From an uncultured Lachnospiraceae bacterium (GTDB lineage: Bacteria; Bacillota; Clostridia; Lachnospirales; Lachnospiraceae), in contig CANOFO010000012.1 in the NCBI GenBank assembly GCA_947565305.1, positions 1 to 43,125 of the forward strand: DNA of 43,125 nucleotides, read 5' to 3'. Shown here piece by piece: positions 24,707-32,322 of the stretch (positions are counted from its first letter, which is position 1; every line of letters starts with the position of its first letter). The notes beneath the pieces are model-generated. The model ran no database searches. It saw nothing but the letters and a program-made list of their open reading frames with translations, and was not told where the DNA came from. Both the position numbers and the translations under genes were made by a program.

Positions 24707-26983
24707 ATGGTAAGTAAAAAACTGAGGATTATGGCATGGCTGCTGGCTGCCGTTCTTACAGTGGAAGTCTGCGGGAATGGGTTTGTCTCCTATGCTGCGC
24801 CGTTGGAAACATCGCAGGTGACTGCTGATGATGCCAGTCAGGAATTCTCTGGGTCAGAGCAGGCATTTCTGGCAATGCTGCAGGAATATGAGATGTATGG
24901 TACGCTGACAGGAGCAGAGACTGTTGTTTATCAGGAACCGTCCCAGGACGCGCCCATTGTGCACAAGCTTGCCAGCGGATATCAGGTGAAATTTCTGGCG
25001 GCAGCGGTAGCAGCGGAAGGGATTTGGTATCAGGTTTCATTTGGCGTCAACGACAGGGAATGTACAGGATTTATACAGGATAGTTTTGTGGTAACGCAGG
25101 ATGCGAGGCTGCAGCAGTGGAAGGAACAGTATTTTGGCAAGGGGGGCAAAGCCAGGGGTGCAGCAGTAGCCTCTGCCACATTGGGGAATACGGATTTGAA
25201 TGCGTTTCCTTCCAGTTACCGTTCTTATATCAAGAAACTGATTGCGGCTCACCCGAATTGGACGTTTGTGCCCATGAATACCGGGCTGAAATGGTCGGAT
25301 GTCATAGAAAATGAGATGAAAGATGCTGTGAACCTGGTGGATATCAATGCCCCGGTGACCTGGAAATCTACGGCGGAGAAGGATTACAACATGTCTACCG
25401 GCAAGTGGGTGGTCAAGAACGGCACGACCTGGGTGCAGGCTTCGGAGTCCGTGGTAAAATATTATATAGACCCACGCAATTCCCTCAATGAGGAATCCGT
25501 ATTTCAGTTTGAGCAGCTGACATATAACGATTCCCATCACACGGAAGCAGGCGTGGAGATGATTTTGAGCGGCACATTTATGAGCAATAAGAAGCTGGAA
25601 GACGGTTCGGGCGGCAATATCACTTATGCCCAGGCGTTTATGAAGATTGGAAAAGAGCTGAAAGTAAGCCCTTATTTCCTGGCAAGCCGTGTTCGGCAGG
25701 AGCAGGGAGTCAAGGGGACTTCCGCGTTAATTTCAGGCACTTATCCAGGTTATAAGGGATATTATAACTATTTTAATATCCAGGCAACCGGTATTGGCGA
25801 AGAGGTAATCATCAGCGGTCTGAAAGAAGCAAAGAAGGCTGGTTGGACCACCAGGTACGCGGCATTGCGCGGCGGTGCAGAGAAGACGGCGGAAAACTAT
25901 ATTTCCAAAGGACAGGATACGTTCTACCTGCAGAAATTTGATGTGGACGCTTCCTATAACGGACTGTACTGGCATCAATACATGCAGAATCTTTTGGCAG
26001 CAGCCAATGAGAGCATAAGTGTTAGGAAGAGCTATACGTCCATGGGCATTATCAACAATAGTTTCGTGTTTAAGATTCCTGTTTACGACAATATGCCCTC
26101 CAAGGCATGTCCTTATCCAGATGAGAAGCTGAGCAAACCTACGCTGAAAGCGACTAAGAGCGAATCCGGCGCGGTACAGCTTTCCTGGAATGAGATTGGC
26201 GGTGCCCAGGGTTACCAGGTATACCGTAAGGAGGGAGCAGATGGCAAGTATGCCAGGGTAAAGACTGTGAGCGGGCTGATGCAACTTTCTTATCAGGACA
26301 ATAAGGTAACTCCGGGAAAAGTATACTATTATAAGGTGCGCGCGTACCTCAAACTGAGTGCTGGAAACCAGTATTCTTCCTTTTCCGCGGAGAAGACGGC
26401 AGATTTCGCGATACCGGCGACCAGCTGGAAGAATTTTAAGATAAGTAACTACACCACGGTGCAGCTTTCCTGGAAGAAAGCAGAAGTTACAGGATATAAG
26501 ATATACAGGAAGAAAGATTCCGGCAAATATACCTGCATCAAGACAATTAAGAACAACGCAACACTCAGCTATAAAGATCAGACGGTAGCGCCCGGGCACA
26601 GCTATACTTACCGGATACGCGGATATCAGACTGTGAATGGGCAGACCTATTATTCGGTCTATACCAGTGTTAAAAAAGCAGATATCAAAATGTCTGTGCC
26701 GCGTATAAAGAAGGCGGCTGTTACCAGCAAAAAGAAGGTCAAACTTACCTGGAATCGTGATTCGAAGGCAACTGGCTATTATATCTACCGTTCCAATAAG
26801 AAGACAGGAGGTTACAAGAAAGTAAAGACCATTACGAAGAATAATTCTGTGAGTTGGACAGACAGCGGTGTGAAAGCGGGGAAGACGTATTACTATAAGA
26901 TACGTTCCTATGTCAAGACTTCCGGTGGGAAAGGGACTTCCGCCTATTCTGGGGCTAAGATGGTCAAACTGTCAAAGAAATAA
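24707..26983 (+). CDS. secreted N-acetylglucosaminidase-like wall hydrolase with SH3 and FN3 domains
   Basis: A 758-residue exported enzyme likely to cleave glycan strands of peptidoglycan. The start has GGAGG upstream. Signal peptide about 1-31 (cleavage near SYA/AP). Residues about 63-128 look like a bacterial SH3 domain. A glucosaminidase-type domain runs from about 165 to 445 (SSYRSYIKKLIAAHPNWTFVP, YYIDPRNSLNEESVFQFE, SPYFLASRVRQEQG), with E332 in RQEQG the most likely catalytic acid, and a tyrosine-rich YKGYYNYFNIQATG segment as in lysozyme-like folds. Three FN3-type repeats follow, becoming very Lys-rich at the C-terminus. The GH73 assignment is from memory of similar exported Clostridial proteins. 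Directly after the stop codon there is an out-of-frame FN3 fragment. Confidence 0.88.
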   Translation: MVSKKLRIMAWLLAAVLTVEVCGNGFVSYAAPLETSQVTADDASQEFSGSEQAFLAMLQEYEMYGTLTGAETVVYQEPSQDAPIVHKLASGYQVKFLAAAVAAEGIWYQVSFGVNDRECTGFIQDSFVVTQDARLQQWKEQYFGKGGKARGAAVASATLGNTDLNAFPSSYRSYIKKLIAAHPNWTFVPMNTGLKWSDVIENEMKDAVNLVDINAPVTWKSTAEKDYNMSTGKWVVKNGTTWVQASESVVKYYIDPRNSLNEESVFQFEQLTYNDSHHTEAGVEMILSGTFMSNKKLEDGSGGNITYAQAFMKIGKELKVSPYFLASRVRQEQGVKGTSALISGTYPGYKGYYNYFNIQATGIGEEVIISGLKEAKKAGWTTRYAALRGGAEKTAENYISKGQDTFYLQKFDVDASYNGLYWHQYMQNLLAAANESISVRKSYTSMGIINNSFVFKIPVYDNMPSKACPYPDEKLSKPTLKATKSESGAVQLSWNEIGGAQGYQVYRKEGADGKYARVKTVSGLMQLSYQDNKVTPGKVYYYKVRAYLKLSAGNQYSSFSAEKTADFAIPATSWKNFKISNYTTVQLSWKKAEVTGYKIYRKKDSGKYTCIKTIKNNATLSYKDQTVAPGHSYTYRIRGYQTVNGQTYYSVYTSVKKADIKMSVPRIKKAAVTSKKKVKLTWNRDSKATGYYIYRSNKKTGGYKKVKTITKNNSVSWTDSGVKAGKTYYYKIRSYVKTSGGKGTSAYSGAKMVKLSKK

Positions 26984-27071
26984 TTCTGCAGTTTCCTATA
27001 CGGATAAAAAAGCCGTGCCTGGTCAGACTTATAGTAAACGCAGTTATAAGAAAGTGGATGAAAAAGAATGA
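26982..27071 (+). pseudogene. out-of-frame FN3 repeat scar after the wall hydrolase gene
   Basis: Reading from 26982 in the +1 frame relative to the upstream gene gives NSAVSYTDKKAVPGQTY followed by a basic tail and a stop at 27069-27071. This clearly resembles the second half of the neighbouring FN3 repeats (NNSVSWTDSGVKAGKTYYYK). The segment lacks a start of its own and overlaps the next gene's ATG. It appears to be a leftover of a repeat lost or shortened by recombination, with TTATAGTAAACGCAG-type sequence at the break. Confidence 0.65.
27028..27050. repeat. small palindrome containing TATAGTAAACGCA motif
   Basis: CTTATA and TATAAG arms flank GTAAACGCAGT. The 15 bases 27028-27042 recur exactly as the inverse complement at 32252-32266, and a shorter AGTAAACGC core recurs at 37212-37220. 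Confidence 0.5.
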
Positions 27072-28924
27072 AGATTACGCCGTATCGAATCAAAAAGGGA
27101 ATCCGCTATTTCAAGCATTATGGGGGCAAGGCATTTCTCAACCGCCTTCGGGATAAGATGGAGCCGGAAGATGTGCCTTATGCTCCCTGGTTTGAAAAAT
27201 ATAGGGCAGACAGCGAGGAACTTGCAAGGCAGTCGAAGCAGGAGGGTAGGCTGGCGTACCGGCCATTGGTCAGCGTGGTCGTCCCCTGCTATCAGACGCC
27301 AGAGAAATATCTCAGAGAGATGATGGATTCTGTTCGCGCACAGTCTTACAGTAATTGGCAGCTTTGCCTTGCCGATGCCACGCCCACGGATGAGGTGGCT
27401 CAGATTGTGGAGGATTATTGCAGGCAGCATCAGGAGGAGCGGATATGTTACCGCCATCTGCAGGAGAATAAAGGGATTGCCGGCAATACCAACGTGGGCA
27501 TGGAATTGGCTGAGGGCGAGTGGATAGGGCTGCTGGACCATGATGATTTGCTGGCGCCGGAGGCACTGTATGAGATGGTTCAGTTTATGAACTGCGAGCC
27601 GGGAGCAGAACTTATCTATTCCGATGAGGACCAGGTTGAGGAGACAAAAAAGGGATTACAGCATAAGAATCCACATTTTAAGCCGGATTTCAGTCCGGAC
27701 CTTTTGCGTTCTAACAATTATATTACGCATTTCCTCTGCGTAAAGCGCGAGATTGCTAAGAAAGCTGGGGGAATGCGTGAAGAATTTGACGGCGCGCAGG
27801 ATTATGATTTTATCCTGCGCTGTACGGAGCTTGCCTTGAAAGTCGGGCATGTCCCCAAGGTCCTGTACCATTGGCGGGTACACAGCAACTCCACAGCGGA
27901 CAATCCATTAAGCAAAATGTATGCCTATGAGGCGGGACAGCGTGCCTTGCAGGAGCATTTAGAGCGGACAGGACAGCCGGGGCTGGTCAGCCAGTCTATC
28001 CATTTTGGGTTTTACCGTGTAAAATATCCGGTAACCGGAACGCCATTGGTGTCCATACTGATTCCCAACAAAGACCAGGCAGGGACGCTGAGACGCTGCA
28101 TCGAATCTTTGAAAAAGTCTACCTGGAAACATTATGAGGTAATTGTCATTGAGAATAACAGCCAGCAGGAAGAGACGTTTCGCTATTACCGGGAGATGTG
28201 CGGAATCGACAGGGAAATCAATAGAGAGGGCAGGAAACTGTACTGCGAGGGGGCGCTGCCGGGCGGGCAGCCGGTAAAAGTTGTAGTCTGGGAAGGCGCA
28301 TTTAATTATTCGGCAATCAATAATTTTGGCGCTTCCTATGCCAAAGGGGAATATTTCGTGCTCCTGAATAACGATATAGAGATTATCACAGAGGATTGGC
28401 TGGAGGAGATGTTGGGCAACTGCCAACGGCAGGAGGTTGGAATTGTGGGCGTAAGGCTGTATTATCCAGATAATACCATTCAGCATGCCGGTATTGTGGT
28501 GGGGATTGACGGCATTGCGGCAAATATGTTTCCAGGGCTTCGCCGCGGGCAGGAAGGGTATTTTCACAAAGCGGCAATCCAGCTGAATTACTGTGCCGTG
28601 ACAGCGGCATGTCTGATGGTTTCCAGGAAAGTATATGAGCAGGTCCATGGCCTGGAGGAGCAGCTTTCGGTGGCATTCAATGACTTGGATTTCTGTTTGC
28701 GGGTGAGGCGCGAGGGTTATCTTGTAGTATACAATCCCTACGTGGAGGCTTACCATTATGAATCCAAATCCAGGGGGATTGAAGACACGAAGGAGAAAGT
28801 GCGCCGTTTCGGCGAGGAAATAGAATTTATCCGCACCCGCTGGATTGATTTGCTGAAAGAGGGAGACCCATATTACAATCCAAATTTCTCACTGAAAAAG
28901 TGCAATTATGCATTAAAACCTTAA
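27068..28924 (+). CDS. two-domain family 2 glycosyltransferase
   Basis: A 618-residue cytoplasmic protein with two GT-A folds of the GT2 family, expected to add two sugars, or one sugar through one active domain, to a lipid-linked surface polysaccharide. Domain one (about 65-300) has VSVVVPCYQTPEKYL, an aspartate-rich LLDHDD motif (D157-D160) and YSDEDQVE. Domain two (about 330-590) has VSILIPNKDQAG, LLNNDIEI (D436), the GIVGVRLYYPDNTIQHAG block and a C-terminal FNDLDFCLRVRREGY motif, resembling rhamnosyl and galactofuranosyl transferases. It starts 84 bases after the wall hydrolase stop. A clear terminator follows, so it may be a unit separate from the later cluster. Donor and acceptor cannot be told. 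Confidence 0.88.
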   Translation: MKITPYRIKKGIRYFKHYGGKAFLNRLRDKMEPEDVPYAPWFEKYRADSEELARQSKQEGRLAYRPLVSVVVPCYQTPEKYLREMMDSVRAQSYSNWQLCLADATPTDEVAQIVEDYCRQHQEERICYRHLQENKGIAGNTNVGMELAEGEWIGLLDHDDLLAPEALYEMVQFMNCEPGAELIYSDEDQVEETKKGLQHKNPHFKPDFSPDLLRSNNYITHFLCVKREIAKKAGGMREEFDGAQDYDFILRCTELALKVGHVPKVLYHWRVHSNSTADNPLSKMYAYEAGQRALQEHLERTGQPGLVSQSIHFGFYRVKYPVTGTPLVSILIPNKDQAGTLRRCIESLKKSTWKHYEVIVIENNSQQEETFRYYREMCGIDREINREGRKLYCEGALPGGQPVKVVVWEGAFNYSAINNFGASYAKGEYFVLLNNDIEIITEDWLEEMLGNCQRQEVGIVGVRLYYPDNTIQHAGIVVGIDGIAANMFPGLRRGQEGYFHKAAIQLNYCAVTAACLMVSRKVYEQVHGLEEQLSVAFNDLDFCLRVRREGYLVVYNPYVEAYHYESKSRGIEDTKEKVRRFGEEIEFIRTRWIDLLKEGDPYYNPNFSLKKCNYALKP

Positions 28925-28950
28925 GAAAAATCTTAATAATACCTTAAAAA

Positions 28951-28972
28951 GGCAAGAAAACTTGCCCTTTTT
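28951..28972 (+). terminator. rho-independent terminator after the double glycosyltransferase
   Basis: GGCAAG, AAAA loop, CTTGCC and then CTTTTTCC, 27 bases past the stop codon. A-rich bases before the stem can extend the pairing with the U-run. Confidence 0.85.
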
Positions 28973-28990
28973 CCGATTCAATGATACAAT
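28962..28990 (+). promoter_or_regulatory. promoter overlapping the terminator, driving the zinc-ribbon gene
   Basis: TTGCCC (28962-28967) and TACAAT (28985-28990) are 17 bases apart. The -35 box is part of the descending arm of the terminator, so the next transcript would start near 28997. Confidence 0.5.
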
Positions 28991-29030
28991 GGTGAGGTTA
29001 AAAAAATCAAGTGGGTGTGGAAAGAGACTT

Positions 29031-29231
29031 ATGATGAAAGTATTTATATGCCCGAAATGTGGGAGTATTACAACAGTTTCACGGAGAAAAGAGGTATTTT
29101 GCCATAAATGCGGAGGAACGCAGATGATTCCTTCCAAGTTAAGTTTTGCCAAATATACAGAGATGGATGAAAAGCAAAGGAAAGATTATTCAGAGAGCTG
29201 GCTTTACATACGGAATCATACTTCTGTATGA
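29031..29231 (+). CDS. small zinc-ribbon protein
   Basis: A 66-residue protein with two Cys pairs (CPKCG near the start and CHKCGG about 20 residues later), enough for one rubredoxin-like zinc knuckle. After that comes a charged tail with Tyr and Trp (KQRKDYSESWLYIRNH). The chosen ATG is one of two adjacent ATGs behind GGAAAGAG; the longer in-frame version from 28962 would begin inside the terminator. It is not recognised as a named family. Its place at the head of the polysaccharide genes suggests a regulatory or assembly role, but this is only positional. Confidence 0.65.
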   Translation: MMKVFICPKCGSITTVSRRKEVFCHKCGGTQMIPSKLSFAKYTEMDEKQRKDYSESWLYIRNHTSV

Positions 29232-29266
29232 GAATTGACTTATGATTACGTTTTGAGGAACAGATT

Positions 29267-30682
29267 ATGTATGAAAAACAGAAAAAGAGCTGGGTGAAAC
29301 ATCTGGATTTCTTGATTCTGGATTTGCTTTGCCTTGAAGTTACATTTTATCTCTCCTGTCTAATCAGGTTGGGAAATCTTCATAATGAACCGACGATGAG
29401 TGAATATTATAACCGTCTGGCTATTTTACTGCTTTTGCTGGACGGCTGTATTGTATTCCTTACAGAAGCTTATACCGGGATACTGCGCAGGAACAGAATC
29501 CAGGAACTGAAATCCGTGGTCATGCACTGCAGCATGGTATTTGCTGGAGTGACAGTCTATGTATGGGGAACCAAGCAGTCGGAGATTTATTCCCGGCAGG
29601 TTATCCTTGTGTTCTGGGTGATGTCCATAGTGGTCGAATATTTTTGCCGTTGCCTTTGGAAAATATATATTCGGCAGCGTATGATTCGCAAGCAGCGTTA
29701 TTCCAAGCTGGTGGTTGTGACGGAGGACCGTTATGCCGAGCAGTGTGTTTCTGATTTTCAGCATAACCGTTACAAGGAATTTGAGGTAGTCGGTGTGGTG
29801 ATTGTGGATGCAGACAGGACCGGGGAGGAAATCTGCGGTGTGCCAATTGTGGCGACAGCGGATGGTTTCTTGGAGTATGTCCGTGTCAATGTAGTGGATG
29901 AGGTTTTTATCAATGGCAACACGCGGGAGAGCAGCGAGGCGCTGGCAAACGAGCTGATAGAGCTGGGGCTGACTGTGCATTTCAACCTTGTGCGTGAATC
30001 CCAGCTGAGGCCGAATAAACTGGTGGAGCATTGCGGCAAATATCTGGTGCTGACTACCAGCATGAAGATTGCCACTAACCGGCAGATGGTTATCAAGCGC
30101 TGCATGGATATTGTCGGCAGTTTGATAGGGCTTTTGCTGATGGGAATTGCTTTCGTGGTGTTTGCTCCGATGGTTAAAATTCAGTCTCCTGGTCCGGTGT
30201 TCTATGCGCAGACCAGGATTGGCAAGAATGGCAGACGTTTTAAGTTCTATAAATTCCGCACGATGGTGATAGGTGCGGACAACATGAAGAAAGACCTGAT
30301 GGCACAGAATGAGATGGAAGGCCTGATGTTTAAGATGGAAGAAGACCCCAGGGTTTTTGGTGTGGGGAAAATCATGCGCAAATATTCCATTGATGAGCTG
30401 CCGCAGTTTTGGAATGTTCTCAAGGGGGATATGAGCCTGGTGGGGACAAGGCCTCCTACGGAAGATGAATTTGAACAATATGAGCTCCACCACAAGGCAA
30501 GGCTGGGCATACGCCCAGGGCTGACCGGCATGTGGCAGGTCAGCGGCAGGAGCGATATCAAGAATTTTGAAGAGATAGTGGCGCTTGACACACAGTATAT
30601 ATCCAACTGGTCCCTGAGCATGGATCTGAGGATTATTTTGCGGACCGTAGCTGTGGTGCTGACAGGAAAAGGATCGTTATGA
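29267..30682 (+). CDS. polyprenyl-phosphate sugar-1-phosphate transferase (PGT family)
   Basis: The likely priming enzyme for a surface polysaccharide: it moves a sugar phosphate from a nucleotide sugar to undecaprenyl phosphate. The 471-residue protein has the standard architecture: four N-terminal membrane helices (about 14-130), a cytosolic CoA-binding-like domain (about 140-265, VVTEDRYAEQ, GVPIVATADGFLEYV), a membrane hairpin (about 285-303) and the catalytic C-terminal domain. Signature runs include SPGPVFYAQTRIGKNGRRF, FYKFRTMV, YSIDELPQFWNVLKGDMSLVG, and RPGLTGMWQVSGRS. The ribosome binding site (GAGGA) is moderate. The stop overlaps the next start by four bases (ATGA), indicating translational coupling. 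Confidence 0.95.
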   Translation: MYEKQKKSWVKHLDFLILDLLCLEVTFYLSCLIRLGNLHNEPTMSEYYNRLAILLLLLDGCIVFLTEAYTGILRRNRIQELKSVVMHCSMVFAGVTVYVWGTKQSEIYSRQVILVFWVMSIVVEYFCRCLWKIYIRQRMIRKQRYSKLVVVTEDRYAEQCVSDFQHNRYKEFEVVGVVIVDADRTGEEICGVPIVATADGFLEYVRVNVVDEVFINGNTRESSEALANELIELGLTVHFNLVRESQLRPNKLVEHCGKYLVLTTSMKIATNRQMVIKRCMDIVGSLIGLLLMGIAFVVFAPMVKIQSPGPVFYAQTRIGKNGRRFKFYKFRTMVIGADNMKKDLMAQNEMEGLMFKMEEDPRVFGVGKIMRKYSIDELPQFWNVLKGDMSLVGTRPPTEDEFEQYELHHKARLGIRPGLTGMWQVSGRSDIKNFEEIVALDTQYISNWSLSMDLRIILRTVAVVLTGKGSL

Positions 30683-31443
30683 CAGATTTATCAATCACGA
30701 TTGTCGCCTTTAATGACGAGGCAGATGTAAGGGCTGCGGTGTCATCCATCATGGAATACACCGCCAGCAAATTGTCAAAGAAGATTTATATCGTAGATAA
30801 CAGTACGGAGGAAAACGAGCTGTCTTTGCTGGCAGAAGAGTATGGGGATGTGGTTTATGAAAAGCCGGGAGAAAATCTTGGATTTGGCGGCGGGCACAAT
30901 TATGTGCTGCCGAAGCTGGCTTCAAAGTTTCATGCGATAGTAAACCCGGATATTCTTCTGCAGGAAGACAGCTTTTCTGTGCTGATTTCTTTTCTGGAGA
31001 AGTCGGGGGCAGGCATGGCAGTCCCTAAACTACTTGACAGTGAGGGCAATCTGCAGGCGGCTTACCGCAGGGAACTGACGGTAGGTGATATGGCAATCCG
31101 GATGCTTTTTCCATCGCATTTTGCCAAGCGGCAGCATTACCATACCATGCAGGATATGGATTACCGAAAGCCATTCCCGGTTCCTTTTGCCCAGGGGAGC
31201 TTTCTGGTCATCCGCACGGGGCTGTTCCTGGAACTGGGGGGATTTGACCGCCGTTATTTTATGTATATGGAGGATGCAGACCTCTGCCGGCAGGTGAACC
31301 GTGTAAGCAGCCTGTGGTACTGCCCGGATACTGAGGTCATCCATCTGTGGGAACGCGGCTCCCACAAGAATCTGCGCCTTATGAGAATCCATATTGCCTC
31401 CATGTTCCGTTATTTCAGGAAATGGGGGTGGAAGCTGTGGTGA
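30679..31443 (+). CDS. family 2 glycosyltransferase (rhamnosyltransferase-like)
   Basis: A 254-residue cytoplasmic GT-A enzyme. It has LSITIVAFNDEADVRAAVSSI at the N-terminus, then GENLGFGGGHNYVLP, the metal-binding segment VNPDILL, an acceptor-side ARG-rich stretch around residues 115-150, and GGFDRRYFMYMEDADLCRQV with the general base region. This arrangement is typical of rhamnosyltransferases that extend rhamnose-containing chains, but donor specificity is not certain. It overlaps the preceding phosphotransferase by four bases and the following glycosyltransferase by several bases, so these three form one operon. Confidence 0.9.
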   Translation: MTDLSITIVAFNDEADVRAAVSSIMEYTASKLSKKIYIVDNSTEENELSLLAEEYGDVVYEKPGENLGFGGGHNYVLPKLASKFHAIVNPDILLQEDSFSVLISFLEKSGAGMAVPKLLDSEGNLQAAYRRELTVGDMAIRMLFPSHFAKRQHYHTMQDMDYRKPFPVPFAQGSFLVIRTGLFLELGGFDRRYFMYMEDADLCRQVNRVSSLWYCPDTEVIHLWERGSHKNLRLMRIHIASMFRYFRKWGWKLW

Positions 31444-32192
31444 CAGGAGATATCCGCATATCGGTTGCCCTTGTATCTTATAACGGAGCGGATTATCTGC
31501 AGCAGCAGCTTGAATCTATTTTAGGGCAGCTGGGGGATGATGATGAACTGCTTGTTTCAGACGACGGTTCTTCCGATGGGACAGTGCCCCTGATAGAGGA
31601 ATACCAGCGTAGGGACAGCCGGGTGCGGCTGCTGGCTGGGCCGGGGCAGGGCATCAAGAAAAATGTGGAACATGTGCTTTCCCAGACCCGGGGGAAATAT
31701 ATATTCCTTGCCGACCAGGATGATATCTGGCTGGCAGGAAAGGTAGAGCGCGTTCTATGGGCGTTTGAGCAGCAGGGGGCAGCTGTTATTGTCCATGATG
31801 CCAAGGTGTTTGCGGGAGGGGACAGTTCTGATATCTGCATGGAATCTTTCTATGCATTTCGCAATTCCGGGGCGGGCATTATCAAAAATATTGTCAAAAA
31901 CAGTTATATTGGCTGCTGTATGGCATTTCGCCGGGAATTGTTAGAGGTAATTCTGCCAATTCCTGCGCAGATTGAGATGCATGACCAATGGATTGGCATT
32001 CTGGGGGATTATTATGCAGGAAAGTCTTATTTCCTGCCAGAACCGTTATTGCTATACCGCAGACATGGCGAGAATAATTCTTCCATGGAGCATTATGGTT
32101 TTTTGCGGATGCTGCGAAACCGCATAGTTTTTGTGTGCTGCCTGTGCAGGAGGCTTTCGCGGAAATCGCCGGGGAAAGGCAAATTTGGGTAA
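31437..32192 (+). CDS. family 2 glycosyltransferase
   Basis: About 251 residues. Characteristic runs are ISVALVSYNGADYLQQQLESIL, LVSDDGSSDGT, FLADQDDIWL (metal-binding Asp residues) and MHDQWIGILGDYY, with a basic C-terminus. The start is uncertain: GTG at 31437 has GGTGG five bases upstream and places the domain right at the N-terminus, as is usual. ATG at 31422 has an Aggaa too close to the codon, and an ATG at 31347 lies well inside the upstream gene. Overlap with the preceding gene indicates coupling. The sequence resembles alpha-L-Rha or GlcNAc transferases of O-antigen and capsule clusters; specificity unknown. Confidence 0.87.
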   Translation: MVTGDIRISVALVSYNGADYLQQQLESILGQLGDDDELLVSDDGSSDGTVPLIEEYQRRDSRVRLLAGPGQGIKKNVEHVLSQTRGKYIFLADQDDIWLAGKVERVLWAFEQQGAAVIVHDAKVFAGGDSSDICMESFYAFRNSGAGIIKNIVKNSYIGCCMAFRRELLEVILPIPAQIEMHDQWIGILGDYYAGKSYFLPEPLLLYRRHGENNSSMEHYGFLRMLRNRIVFVCCLCRRLSRKSPGKGKFG

Positions 32193-32202
32193 CAGTCCAG
32201 CC
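32189..32202 (+). repeat. solo copy of the GTAACAGTTCAGCC-type repeat end
   Basis: GTAACAGTCCAGCC matches 11003-11016 at 13 of 14 bases and overlaps the end of the upstream glycosyltransferase. No inverse copy of this end is seen before the next gene, so it may be a truncated element. Confidence 0.5.
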
Positions 32203-32231
32203 AGACAGTTGATAAATGGAAGAAAATATTA

Positions 32232-32264
32232 TATAGTAAACGCAGAAAAAATGCGTTTACTATA
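32232..32264. repeat. perfect 13-bp hairpin with TATAGTAAACGCA arms
   Basis: TATAGTAAACGCA (32232-32244) and its inverse complement (32252-32264) flank GAAAAAA. There is no U-run after it on the + strand, so it is not a classical terminator, but it may stop or process transcripts between the glycosyltransferase and the LCP gene. The right arm extends to match 27028-27042 over 15 bases. Confidence 0.75.
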
Positions 32265-32322
32265 AGATAGAGCGTAAGTATTTTGAAATAACAACAGAAA
32301 ACAAATGGGCAGGGTGGAAAGT

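Noticed and set aside
29426..30493. Minus-strand open frame of 355 codons
   Set aside because: Lies wholly opposite the clearly conserved phosphotransferase gene; composition is His/Leu-rich shadow sequence.
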